Under the pieces are notes generated by a model. That model worked only from the letters and a program-made list of their open reading frames with translations, was not told the DNA's origin and searched no databases. Shown here one piece after another: positions 16,341 through 24,833 of a stretch of 64,000 nucleotides of DNA. Location of the stretch: contig OY730440.1 of the NCBI GenBank assembly GCA_963422655.1, positions 62,001-126,000 on the forward strand, written 5' to 3'. The translations under genes were made by a program, and so were the position numbers. The stretch's first letter is position 1. The number at the start of each line of letters is the position of its first letter. Source of the DNA: CATQHS01 sp963422655 (GTDB lineage: Bacteria; Actinomycetota; Acidimicrobiia; Acidimicrobiales; Aldehydirespiratoraceae).

Positions 16341-17852
16341 TCAAGCCCCCGGAGGGGGCGTTGAGTTGACAACGTTGAGGCTGACTCGCAGGAGATGTTT
16401 TTGGACTTTGCCCAGAGCGGTTCGTGGCAGCGACGTAACCAGACGTAATTCCTGTGGGTGTTTGAACCGGGTCAGCCGATCAATGCACCAGGAACGTAGA
16501 TCCTCAATGGTCAAGGACTGTCCCTGGGTTGTAACAACGACGGCTAGGGGCACCTCACCCCATTTGTCATGTGGGTGCGCTATCACCGCGACCTCCGCGA
16601 TCGCCGGGTGAGCCGACAGCACAGCTTCGACCTCGGCGGGATAGATATTCTCGCCGCCGGAGATCACGACGTCGGTCAGCCGGTCAGATATGTAGCAGAA
16701 TTCTTCGTCGTCGAGATGGCCGACATCACCGGTTCGGTACCAGCCATCGCTGAATGCTGCCTGCGTTGCCTGCGGGTTGTTCCAGTAACCGCAGAACAGG
16801 TTCGGGCCTCGCAACCAGATCTCGCCGCTCTCACCGGTCTTGACGTCTCTGCCTTCGCTGTCGACGACCCGTATCTCGGTGAGCCGAGCAGCTCGTCCAC
16901 ACGAAGTCGGGCGGTCCGCCACCTCGTCATAGCGCAGCACCACCGCGGTCGGTCCGGTCTCGGTGGCTCCGTAGACTTGGCCGATGGGGATGCCCCGGCG
17001 GAGGTAGGACCGGATCAGGCTCTCGGGAACTAGAGAAGACCCTGTACAGATTCCCCGCAGGCAGGACAGGTCGGTAGTCGAGAACCGTGGCGAAGCCGCG
17101 ATCGCGTCGAGCATGGCTGGTACCAACAAGGTTTGGGTTGGCCGGTGGCGTGTGATTAGGTCAAGGACGGCGTCGGGATCGAATCGTCTCATCAGCACAA
17201 CCTCGGCCCCGACATACAGCGCCGGAAGCGTTTGGATGTTGAGACCGCCGACGTGAAATGTCGGCAAACAAGCAAGCACCCGATCGCTTTCGGACAGATC
17301 CTGATGATCGACCCCGTTGAGGACCGTGGCCAACACGGCCTTCTGGCTGAGCATCGCACCCTTGTGCGCGCCGGTGGTGCCCGAGGTGTAAACCATCAAC
17401 ACCGTGGCATCGGGCGTAACCCGATATTGAGGGATTGCGACGTCGGTCACGGCGAAGGGGTCAGCATCAAGATCCCGCACTGTTCGCCCGCCCGCCGCTG
17501 CGCGAAGAACCGATACGAATCCGTCGGCGGCTAGGAGCACGCCAGGGTCGCTGTCGGCGATCTGAGTTGACAACTCGGCTTCGACGAGCCGATTGTTCAA
17601 CGGGACCATCATGGCGCCAAGCCGGGCACACGCGAACAAGATCTCGAACGTCTCGAGTCGGTTCAGCCCGCAATAAACCACCCGGTCACCGGGCTGGACA
17701 CCCAGCCGATGAAGAACCGCTGCAGCGACCGCTATGCGATCTGCGAACTCCCGGTAGGTGATAGAAGTGTCCTCGAAACGAAACGCCACCCGACCACTCG
17801 ACGCGTGACTCTCGATCCAAGCGTCGATGGTGCGATCCGGGGATTCACCCAT
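16341..17852 (-). CDS. Acyl-CoA synthetase (AMP-forming)
   Basis: The 503-residue enzyme belongs to the ANL superfamily. The P-loop-like MVYTSGTTGAHKG is near residue 160, YGATETGPT near 300, WYRTGDVG near 370 and the C-terminal lysine motif RTALGKVQKH near 490. It would activate a carboxylate to its AMP ester and then to a CoA thioester. The ATG at 17852 overlaps the end of the preceding alpha/beta hydrolase gene by 8 bases. Placed last in the catabolic operon, it probably handles an aromatic or aliphatic acid made by the upstream enzymes. The exact acid is not predictable. Confidence 0.85.
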   Translation of the reverse strand: MGESPDRTIDAWIESHASSGRVAFRFEDTSITYREFADRIAVAAAVLHRLGVQPGDRVVYCGLNRLETFEILFACARLGAMMVPLNNRLVEAELSTQIADSDPGVLLAADGFVSVLRAAAGGRTVRDLDADPFAVTDVAIPQYRVTPDATVLMVYTSGTTGAHKGAMLSQKAVLATVLNGVDHQDLSESDRVLACLPTFHVGGLNIQTLPALYVGAEVVLMRRFDPDAVLDLITRHRPTQTLLVPAMLDAIAASPRFSTTDLSCLRGICTGSSLVPESLIRSYLRRGIPIGQVYGATETGPTAVVLRYDEVADRPTSCGRAARLTEIRVVDSEGRDVKTGESGEIWLRGPNLFCGYWNNPQATQAAFSDGWYRTGDVGHLDDEEFCYISDRLTDVVISGGENIYPAEVEAVLSAHPAIAEVAVIAHPHDKWGEVPLAVVVTTQGQSLTIEDLRSWCIDRLTRFKHPQELRLVTSLPRTALGKVQKHLLRVSLNVVNSTPPPGA

Positions 17853-18720
17853 GGCTGAAAGTCTCAAGCTGATCGGCGTCGTGGATGGCGAAGTTCACTA
17901 TCAGCTCCGCTACTTCGGCCGCCCGGTCCTCAAGTAGGCCGACCGTTGCATCTTCGACAACAGCCACGCAGGCATCAGACAAACGCTCAGCCAGAGGTTC
18001 CAGATCACCGAAAGCGTAGGGATCGGCGGAGGCACCGATACACAGCGCCGGAGCGACGACACGGTCGATCGTGTCCTCCATGTGGTATCGCCCGACCGCG
18101 TGGTGGCCTTCTGCTGGGTCTCGAGCGGCGATAGCGTCGTGTACGAAACGTTGCAACACGTCGGGTCGCTTCGGTGGGTAGCAGGCCCGGCGGCGGGCCC
18201 ATAGCTCGCTCAGATGTGTTCCGTCGGGTCGTTGATCCACCGCATCGATCGGTGGTCGCATGCTTCTTCGTTCCCGGCTAGCGGCATCAACCCATGGGGT
18301 CGACGACAACATAAGCCGGTTGATCCGTTCCGGGTAACGGGCTGCAAGATCGATCGCGATCACACCCCCGGTGTGGTGACCAACAACAGAGGTCCGCTCA
18401 ATGTCCAAGGCGTCGAGCACCATGACGGCGCTGTTGGCATAGTGCTCGATTGATGCCGGGCCACGGGGAGGGGCTGACGCGCCCATCCCGGGGGTGTCCA
18501 TTGCCACTACACGGAAATGAGAAGCGAGCAGGGGGATGAGTTCGCGGTATTCGTCACACGACCTCGGTGTTTGATGCAAGCACAAGAGCGCAGGCAGATC
18601 CGGGTTGCCAGCTAATGCGCAGTGGATCTGCCCGTTCGGGGTGTCGATGTAGGCGAAACGGTGACCGTCGACAGCACAGATCACATCGGAGTCACAAGAT
18701 CGACCGGTTTCAGCCGTCAT
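17845..18720 (-). CDS. Alpha/beta hydrolase with His in the nucleophile position
   Basis: The 291-residue alpha/beta-hydrolase fold protein has an oxyanion region LLCLHQTPRS near residue 50 and strand beta-5 leading into VVGHHTGGVIAIDLA near 120. The usual G-X-Ser-X-G elbow reads G-H-H-T-G, so a histidine stands where the catalytic serine is expected. Related proteins with a GHHTG elbow exist in the family, but I cannot say whether they hydrolyse or do other chemistry. The ATG at 18720 overlaps the upstream hydrolase stop by 11 bases. An alternative upstream start would add 17 residues. Confidence 0.75.
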   Translation of the reverse strand: MTAETGRSCDSDVICAVDGHRFAYIDTPNGQIHCALAGNPDLPALLCLHQTPRSCDEYRELIPLLASHFRVVAMDTPGMGASAPPRGPASIEHYANSAVMVLDALDIERTSVVGHHTGGVIAIDLAARYPERINRLMLSSTPWVDAASRERRSMRPPIDAVDQRPDGTHLSELWARRRACYPPKRPDVLQRFVHDAIAARDPAEGHHAVGRYHMEDTIDRVVAPALCIGASADPYAFGDLEPLAERLSDACVAVVEDATVGLLEDRAAEVAELIVNFAIHDADQLETFSHG

Positions 18721-19573
18721 GTTCGGAGATGAACTCAACGCTGATCGGGTTGTAGAGGTCGGCGCGTTCATGCTGGGGCCAGTGACCGCACTCGGCGAAT
18801 AGCTCCAGTCGTGAGCCGGGGATTGCTTCGTGCATCTCGGTCGCTTCGGGAACCTCGCCGAAAGGGTTTTCGTTGCCCCACACCACCAGCGTGGGTGCGG
18901 TGATCCGGGCTAGGCGGTCCTTGGTCATGAGGTTGCGAGTGCGGATCTCCATGTTTTGTAGGCACAGCAGGTTGTGGAGGTTGGCTTTGAACTCGGGGTG
19001 GTGGTAGATCGCGTGGCGGATCTCGACCAGCTCCTCGCTCACGTCGCGTTTGCCGTCGAACATGAGCAGGTAGAGGCGCTGTCGCGTAAGGTCGATGTCG
19101 TCTTCGGTGACCGCCTTCGTGGTCGAGTTCTTGATCCGTTCCATGATCGCTGGGTTGGCTTTGGTGCCTCCAGCCGCCACCATTTGCAGGCTCTTGACCC
19201 GCTCTGGGTGCTCGCTGGCCAGCCATCCGGCCACCCACCCTCCGAGGGATTCACCCACGAGATGCGCCGAGTCGATCTCCTGCGCGTCGAGGTAGGCGAG
19301 CAGATGCTCGACATAACGGGGGATCTCGTAGTGGTAGTCGGGTTTGCCGGTGTAGCCGTGACCGAGCATGTCGATGGCGTGGCATCGAAAACCGGCTTTG
19401 ACGTGGGGTACGAAGTTGCGGCTGAATGCCTCGAGATGGCCGCTTGTGCCGTGAAGGAAGATCACGTCGGATCCCTGCGATGCTCCGGCGGTGAGAGCCC
19501 GGGTCGGTACGCCACTGGCGTCGACAAAATCGAGATGTACGGAGATACCGGTGAGGTCGGTCCAGATCGACAC
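18710..19573 (-). CDS. Meta-cleavage-product-type alpha/beta hydrolase
   Basis: The 287-residue protein has FLHGTSGHLEAF (oxyanion), the nucleophile elbow HLVGESLGGWVAG (Ser near residue 105), VVWGNENPFGEV with the catalytic acid region, and ECGHWPQHERAD carrying the catalytic His. The GHWPQHE block resembles MhpC/BphD/HsaD C-C hydrolases, which cleave the ring-opened product of extradiol dioxygenases. It lies 118 bases downstream of the LigB-type dioxygenase and leads a three-gene tail with overlapping ends. The 119-base gap before it is G/T-rich with short imperfect repeats and no gene. Confidence 0.8.
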   Translation of the reverse strand: MSIWTDLTGISVHLDFVDASGVPTRALTAGASQGSDVIFLHGTSGHLEAFSRNFVPHVKAGFRCHAIDMLGHGYTGKPDYHYEIPRYVEHLLAYLDAQEIDSAHLVGESLGGWVAGWLASEHPERVKSLQMVAAGGTKANPAIMERIKNSTTKAVTEDDIDLTRQRLYLLMFDGKRDVSEELVEIRHAIYHHPEFKANLHNLLCLQNMEIRTRNLMTKDRLARITAPTLVVWGNENPFGEVPEATEMHEAIPGSRLELFAECGHWPQHERADLYNPISVEFISEHDG

Positions 19574-19691
19574 GTTTTGCTCCTATGTTGTGGAAAGGGT
19601 GTTGTGGACGGGATTGTGGGTTGGGGTTCTGGTGTTGGTACGCAATGGTGTGGGCATGCAATGGTGTTGGCCGGGATTGCGGTATCACCGG

Positions 19692-20624
19692 TTACCGGGG
19701 CTTGAGATGAACGACCGCCATGCCAGTCAACCATTCGGGCATGGGTGCATAGGCGATGCGGCGACCAGCGACGTGGTCGAGTGCGGCTGCCATCACCAAC
19801 CAAGCTCTGATCTCGTTGCCGCCATTGCCCGCAACGGCCACAAGATCGTCGTCGCTCCAAAGCGACGGCACGGTGTGTAGCGCTGCGGTTTCGACCAATC
19901 TCAAAAAGTGTTCGTCGAAGTCGGTGTTGATCCGCGGTTCTGCCCCGACGACGATCGGGCGGCGGCGAGCCTCGTAGTGCTCCCAGTTGCCTCGACCGTC
20001 TCGGAACGACTCGGCGAGGAATGCTTCGTCGTTGCCTTGCGGTGATCGCCAGTCCGGGAACGGGATCTGGTGCGATAGCCCGCCCGTGGCGACGACCGCC
20101 ACGCTTCGCTCACCGCGAAGCGAGGTGATCGCGTCCCGGAGTGCTGCGCCCAACCCCAAGCATCGGGCAAGCCCCGGCAGGGGCGGGGCGAAGACGTTGA
20201 TGACTACGGGCATCACCGGAAGGCCTTCTGGCACCAAGTACTGCACGGCGTGGGAGATGCCATGATCAACTTGGAGTCGGGTCGAGAAGGCAATGTCGAA
20301 ACCCGAAGCCAGCAGGCTGCGACACACGTCTTGAGCGGCTAGCGGGTCGACGAGTTGGGGACCGGACGGCGTGCCGTGTTCGCCTGCTGCGATCACCTCG
20401 TCGACACCGACAGTGAACGCGGGCATGAGATCAAGCCAGAATCCTCGAAAGTGGTTCGAACCGACGATCACGACAAGATCGGGATCCGCTGCTTGCAGTT
20501 CGGCCTTGGCTGCTTCAAGTCCGTTTCGAAAGACGTGAGCACGTTCCAGGTGATCGACTTCACCCCAGCGAGTGTTCATCAGCGTGGTGTGCGAAGCGCC
20601 CACCCCGACGACGACGCTGCTCAT
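19692..20624 (-). CDS. Class III (LigB/MhpB-type) extradiol ring-cleavage dioxygenase
   Basis: The 310-residue protein has the iron-ligand pattern of LigB-fold dioxygenases: GASHTTLMNT near the start, VGSNHFRGF, DHGISHAVQYLVP and ATGGLSHQIP. MhpB cleaves 2,3-dihydroxyphenylpropionate meta to the hydroxyls, and this protein is of similar length. Its ATG overlaps the stop of the M20-like gene (ATGA). Together with two C-C hydrolases in the same operon it makes an aromatic ring-opening step likely. The actual catechol is unknown. Confidence 0.8.
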   Translation of the reverse strand: MSSVVVGVGASHTTLMNTRWGEVDHLERAHVFRNGLEAAKAELQAADPDLVVIVGSNHFRGFWLDLMPAFTVGVDEVIAAGEHGTPSGPQLVDPLAAQDVCRSLLASGFDIAFSTRLQVDHGISHAVQYLVPEGLPVMPVVINVFAPPLPGLARCLGLGAALRDAITSLRGERSVAVVATGGLSHQIPFPDWRSPQGNDEAFLAESFRDGRGNWEHYEARRRPIVVGAEPRINTDFDEHFLRLVETAALHTVPSLWSDDDLVAVAGNGGNEIRAWLVMAAALDHVAGRRIAYAPMPEWLTGMAVVHLKPR

Positions 20625-21940
20625 GGGACGGTACCGCAGATATCAACCGCCACCCGGATCAGCAGGCGAGTGAGGCGTTGCATGTCGCGGACGTCAACCG
20701 CGTTCATGCCGAGCTGGAAATCGATCGCATCATGCGTTGACAGCCGTTGCGGCGAGATCTTGGGCAGGCCGACCCGGGCGGTAGGCACACCCCGGGCGCG
20801 CAGAATGTTGGCGTCGGTGGCACCGGAGAGACCGCCGATGGGTTGGTGTGTGCGGCCATTTAGTTGCTCCCAGCAGCGAATCGCTGATCGGATCACTGCT
20901 GCGTCGGTGCGGGTGGTGGTTCCGGGAATGGCCACACTTCGCCGCCAGGAGACCTCCGCGCCGATCTCGTCGGCTAGGCGTTGCAGTTGATTACCGAAAG
21001 CGGTTTCGGCTTCGCCGACCGTGGTGCGTGGGTGCAGTCGCAGATCGACCCGGAAGCGACACGAGGCGGAGGTAAATGCCGCAGTGTGAGGCGACCCTCC
21101 TTCAATGCTGGCTACGACACCTTGGGGGGCATGCAGGTGGTCACGGTGGGCTTCGGTCCAGTTCGGGAACCAGGCTTCTAGCCCGGCGATGATCCGCCCT
21201 GCGTCGGCGACAGCGTTGCGGTACGGGAGCAGGTGGCGGCTGCCCACATATGTGTGTGTCCCTGAGACCTCGACCTCGAACCAGCAAAGGCCGACCTCTT
21301 CTGATGAGACCGCCCAGCCGGTCTTGGCTATGACCGCATGCTCGGGTTCGAATAGGTCGATGAGTCGGTCACAGCCCGCTCCGTGGCCGTCGGCCAGGCC
21401 AGCGGCCCTGCTGTTGGTCGGCATTCCACCGGCTCCGAAACCGACCAGTAGGTCGCCGCTGAGACGGGCACCGGAGCTAGCCAATGCCTCGGCCGCGGCA
21501 AGTACGCAGGCCGCGTGGCCTTTGGGGTTCTGTGCTCCCAGACCGAGCACCGCCGGGCCGACGATCCTGGATTCGGGTCGCATGTCGGGCCGAAGCTCCC
21601 GAGCGGCCCAGGGAACGTCATCGCCTTGGCGTCCCACGGTCACCGTGTCGATCGGGGAATACAAAAGCAGCGAGGGCCCGGTGGCATGTCCCGCTAGGCA
21701 GCCGTGGGCGTTGTGCATGGTTGCATCAACCGTCTGCACCTCACCGCACAACCCCGCCCTGGTCATCTCGGCGGCCAGGACCCGGGCCAGCTCGGCTTCC
21801 TCACCGGTTGGGGAGGCGATGTCAACGATCGCCGAGCAGAGCTCGGTCAACCGGCGATCCGTGATGGTGGCCTCCGCAGCGGCGATTACAGCCCCGGCCT
21901 CGGCCTCGGCCTCGGCAGCGGCGACCGCAGTTTCAGCCAT
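20621..21940 (-). CDS. M20-family peptidase/deacylase-like protein with altered metal-site motifs
   Basis: The 439-residue protein follows an Ala-rich, probably helical N-terminus (residues 1-25). It has an M20 fold with SPTGEE, a dimerisation domain (VEVSGTHTYVG) and a C-terminal GLSGATDANILRARG. In typical M20 enzymes the first metal His lies in a G-H-X-D segment and the bridging Asp in a GXXDXKG segment. Here the corresponding places read LYSPIDT and GAQNPKGH, so both look changed. It may bind metal differently or act on a non-peptide amide. Start and stop overlap the neighbours, so it belongs to the coupled catabolic operon. Confidence 0.75.
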   Translation of the reverse strand: MAETAVAAAEAEAEAGAVIAAAEATITDRRLTELCSAIVDIASPTGEEAELARVLAAEMTRAGLCGEVQTVDATMHNAHGCLAGHATGPSLLLYSPIDTVTVGRQGDDVPWAARELRPDMRPESRIVGPAVLGLGAQNPKGHAACVLAAAEALASSGARLSGDLLVGFGAGGMPTNSRAAGLADGHGAGCDRLIDLFEPEHAVIAKTGWAVSSEEVGLCWFEVEVSGTHTYVGSRHLLPYRNAVADAGRIIAGLEAWFPNWTEAHRDHLHAPQGVVASIEGGSPHTAAFTSASCRFRVDLRLHPRTTVGEAETAFGNQLQRLADEIGAEVSWRRSVAIPGTTTRTDAAVIRSAIRCWEQLNGRTHQPIGGLSGATDANILRARGVPTARVGLPKISPQRLSTHDAIDFQLGMNAVDVRDMQRLTRLLIRVAVDICGTVP

Positions 21941-22049
21941 CGGGGTTACCCACCCAAGTCCCGGTGAACCTCATCAGCAAGTGGATGAGATGCTTGCGAG
22001 AGATCCAGGCGACGGCGATCAGCGCCAGCACTGTGGCCAGCTTGATCAC
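21933..22049 (-). CDS. 38-residue single-pass membrane peptide
   Basis: A GTG at 22049 overlaps the stop of the preceding hydrolase (GTGA). The TGA at 21933 lies inside the first codons of the M20-like gene, an 8-base overlap, so both ends are translationally coupled. The peptide begins with a hydrophobic helix, IKLATVLALIAVAWI, followed by a basic/His stretch (SRKHLIHLLMRF) and a polar tail. The exact fit between two coupled genes is the main evidence that it is real. Its function is unknown; a membrane anchor for one of the catabolic enzymes is possible. Confidence 0.6.
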   Translation of the reverse strand: MIKLATVLALIAVAWISRKHLIHLLMRFTGTWVGNPDG

Positions 22050-22927
22050 GTCGTGTCCCTGGATTGTTGATCCAAAAAACCGCGCACCACCGAATGGAAG
22101 TGCGCAGGGCGTTCCTCTTGAAGGTGATGGCCAGCTTTGTCCATTACGTACAGCTGGCCGTGTTCGATCATGCGAGCCAGCATGAGGGGGTAATCAGGGG
22201 TCAAGAAGGCGTCGTACATGCCCCAGGCAAAAAGAACCGGGCAACGGATAAGGCCCAACTCGTGGGTAAGGTCCTGCCATTGCCCTCTGGGGTTATCGGA
22301 TCGGGCGGCCAGCTCCATCTCGGCGGGGTCTATCGACTGGCGAAAACGCATCGCCACGGTAGCCGCGGGGATCTCAGCCTCGTCGTACCATTCAAGGTCG
22401 GCCATCAGCTGGCGCATCTTCTCAAGCGTCGGCCCGTCTTGTTGTGTTGTGCCGTAGTAGCGATCCCGCGCCTTGCGACCGCGGCGAGCGCCTTCGGGTA
22501 GCGGAGCCAAAGGGCCGTAAAACACCGGCATTGATCCGGTGACCACCGCCGAGCGGACTCGATGCCCGTGGTTAGCTGCCAGTGTCAGGGCGATGCTGCC
22601 GCCCCAACTGTTGCAGACGAAGTCGGCGCGCTTCACCTCTAAGGCGTCCATCAAGTCGCACATGGTCCCGGCGTGAAAATCCCACATCGGGCCACTGATC
22701 GTGCATTTCTGCGACTTGCCGTACTGCAACAGATCCACCAGATAGCACTTCCGGTCCCGGGCGAATAACGGAGCTACCGGGCCGAAATCGGTCCAGGCGG
22801 TGCATCCCGGTCCTCCTCCGTGGAGAAAGAACGTCGGCCGCCCCTCCCCCATCTCGATCACGTGATACTCAAAACCGGCAGCGTCAACGATGCGGCCCGG
22901 CGGTTCGGATGCGACGTCGAACACCAT
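22046..22927 (-). CDS. Alpha/beta hydrolase, C-C bond (MCP) hydrolase type
   Basis: The 293-residue protein opens with an oxyanion motif HGGGPGCTAWTDFGP like that of BphD/CarC-type hydrolases. The nucleophile is in VCNSWGGSIAL (Ser near residue 105) and the catalytic His in KAGHHLQEERP near the C-terminus. These enzymes split 2-hydroxy-6-oxo-dienoates after extradiol ring cleavage. Its ATG overlaps the Rieske oxygenase stop (TGATG). It is one of three hydrolases in this cluster, so more than one ring-opened or ester intermediate may be handled. Confidence 0.8.
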   Translation of the reverse strand: MVFDVASEPPGRIVDAAGFEYHVIEMGEGRPTFFLHGGGPGCTAWTDFGPVAPLFARDRKCYLVDLLQYGKSQKCTISGPMWDFHAGTMCDLMDALEVKRADFVCNSWGGSIALTLAANHGHRVRSAVVTGSMPVFYGPLAPLPEGARRGRKARDRYYGTTQQDGPTLEKMRQLMADLEWYDEAEIPAATVAMRFRQSIDPAEMELAARSDNPRGQWQDLTHELGLIRCPVLFAWGMYDAFLTPDYPLMLARMIEHGQLYVMDKAGHHLQEERPAHFHSVVRGFLDQQSRDTT

Positions 22928-24375
22928 CAGGTATCGGTTCTGGGCGCTTGGGTCACAGCCGGGATGGTCGGATCGTCAGCGAGCAACTCGCCGCCCGAAT
23001 CATCGGCAAGCAACTCATGGCCCGAATCGTCAGCGAGCATCTCGCGGCCCGGATCGTCGGCAAGCAACTCGCCGCCCGCGTCGTCGGCAAGCATCTCGCG
23101 GCCCGGATCGTCGGCAAGCAACTCGCGGCCCGGGTCGAACGGGTTGCCCTCTTGCACCATCCGGCGCCACTCGATCAGTGAGATGTCGGGGCGGTAAAGC
23201 CGCTCGGGGGGCGCGTCGGTGGCCTCAACCATCCAGCCGTCCTGGTTCGAGAAGTTCCCGTGGAACAGCCAGCGAATTCCGCAGAGGTACTTGGCAAAGA
23301 ACAACGCCCGCGCCAGCCCGGTCTTGAACTGCACCATCACCCCGACGTATCGGGTGCGACCCTGTTCGATCGGAACGTAGAACTCATAGTGGATGAACTG
23401 CGGGTAAGCGATGCGCAGGACGCCGGGCATGCTCAAAGACGCGAAGCCGGGCAGGTCCTGGCCGAGAATGTAGGGATCATTCTTCTTCGACCCGCCGGTG
23501 TTGCCCAGCATCCGGCCCTGCTGCTGCTTCGGTTTGATCTTCCACCAGCGGGCGTTGCTCCAAGACCCGAGGCCCTCGAACTCAGCGTCCCAGTGTCGCT
23601 CGTCCTCAATGCGGTAGATCCATCGCCCGTGTCGTTCTATGTGGACGATGTTCCAAGTGGGCATCGTCTTGAAAATTCGCCAGTACGAGGTCCTATGAAG
23701 GTACTTGGCGTGGCCCTCATCAAAGCCGTTCTCGGCAAACAAACGCCAGTCTCCGTCGCGGTCTTCGATCCGGCCGCCGACTGAGTAGCTGGGCGGGTCC
23801 TGCAGCTCTGAGGGAAGCTGATCACGCAGCGGATGGGGCTCCCGGTCGCCAACGAAAACCCAGACCAAGCCGATCGCCTCGTCGGTTGGGTACGTCCGGA
23901 CACGCACCTTGTTGCACATCGGGGAGTCGGGGCCGTCGGTGATGACAGCCACCAACTCGCCGTCTGAGAGGTTGTAGGTCCAGGCGTGATAAGGGCAGGT
24001 CACGGTGCCGGGAAATTCTTCCTTGCCCATTGACAGTGGCACACCGCGGTGCAGGCAGCGATCATGCAGGCCATAAGCGGTGCCGTGCTGATCTCGCTGC
24101 AACATGATGTCTTCGCCGCAGACGCGTACCCCGAAGGGTTTGCGTTTGACTTGAGCGGACCAGCACACGGGATACCAGTAGTTGCGTAGCCCTTCGACGG
24201 CCGCGTCGTAGGCGGGCCAGGTACTCCAGTCGGCTCGACCGGTTGAGGTAGTGACTCCATCACCGCGTTTGCGGCGGGCCATCAGCGCGGCCGCCCGTTC
24301 GGCGGTGCTCGGAGCGTCCTGGATTCCTGGGGGAGTCGATTCGTTGACAGTCATGTCATTACCCGTGCCGTTCAT
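22927..24375 (-). CDS. Rieske non-heme iron oxygenase with a C-terminal 9-residue repeat tail
   Basis: The 482-residue protein has the Rieske cluster motifs CLHRG (near residue 100) and CPYHAW (near 121). The mononuclear iron site is AENGFDEGHAKYLHR (near 210), with Asp and both His present. It would insert oxygen into an aromatic or heterocyclic substrate, fed by a separate reductase not seen here. The last ~60 residues are six tandem nine-residue units such as ELLADDPGR and EMLADDSGH, acidic and outside the catalytic fold. The ATG overlaps the stop of the iron-sulphur subunit gene (ATGA). A second start at 24354 is possible. Confidence 0.85.
   Translation of the reverse strand: MNGTGNDMTVNESTPPGIQDAPSTAERAAALMARRKRGDGVTTSTGRADWSTWPAYDAAVEGLRNYWYPVCWSAQVKRKPFGVRVCGEDIMLQRDQHGTAYGLHDRCLHRGVPLSMGKEEFPGTVTCPYHAWTYNLSDGELVAVITDGPDSPMCNKVRVRTYPTDEAIGLVWVFVGDREPHPLRDQLPSELQDPPSYSVGGRIEDRDGDWRLFAENGFDEGHAKYLHRTSYWRIFKTMPTWNIVHIERHGRWIYRIEDERHWDAEFEGLGSWSNARWWKIKPKQQQGRMLGNTGGSKKNDPYILGQDLPGFASLSMPGVLRIAYPQFIHYEFYVPIEQGRTRYVGVMVQFKTGLARALFFAKYLCGIRWLFHGNFSNQDGWMVEATDAPPERLYRPDISLIEWRRMVQEGNPFDPGRELLADDPGREMLADDAGGELLADDPGREMLADDSGHELLADDSGGELLADDPTIPAVTQAPRTDT
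22971..23137. repeat. 27-bp tandem repeat at the 3' end of the Rieske oxygenase gene
   Basis: About six 27-bp units encode (D-X-G-X-E-L/M-L-A-D) repeats. Units differ at a few positions in an alternating pattern (ELLADDPGR/EMLADD), pointing to duplication of pairs. The unit length keeps the frame, so copy-number change alters only tail length. Confidence 0.9.
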
Positions 24376-24833
24376 CGTCTTGATGCGACCTCCACTACCG
24401 CATCAATGATCTTGTTGTAGCCGGTGCAGCGACACAGGTTGCCGCTCAACCCTTCGCGGATTGCCTGCTCGTCGGGTTCGATACCGTCACGAACGAGCTG
24501 TTCGGCGGCGACGATCATGCCCGGCGTGCAGAACCCGCATTGGGCGGCGCCATGACGAACGAAGGCTTCTTGCAGGTCGCTCATCGTGTTGCCCCGACCG
24601 GCGAGGCCTTCCACGGTGGTGATGTTGGCACCGTCGAGCTGGGCGGCCAGCTGAAGACATGCGACGATGGTGCGGCCGTCAACTATCACCGTGCACGCAC
24701 CGCAGTCGCCGGTGAGACAACCCCACTTGGTGCCGGTCAGGCCCAGGTCGTCGCGCAGGACCTGCAGGACCGTGGCGGCGGGATCGATGTTGGGTCGGTA
24801 AGGATCGCCGTTGATCGTCACCTCGAGCCTCAT
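24372..24833 (-). CDS. Molybdenum hydroxylase iron-sulphur subunit (CoxS type)
   Basis: This 153-residue protein has two [2Fe-2S] domains. The plant-ferredoxin-type site is [11 protein letters not shown] with a later Cys (VACLQL). The helical site is CGFCTPG with CRCTGYN. It passes electrons from the molybdenum subunit to the FAD subunit. Ends overlap both neighbours by 4 bases, in the order large, medium, small subunit. The length is typical of the family. Confidence 0.9.
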   Translation of the reverse strand: MRLEVTINGDPYRPNIDPAATVLQVLRDDLGLTGTKWGCLTGDCGACTVIVDGRTIVACLQLAAQLDGANITTVEGLAGRGNTMSDLQEAFVRHGAAQCGFCTPGMIVAAEQLVRDGIEPDEQAIREGLSGNLCRCTGYNKIIDAVVEVASRR

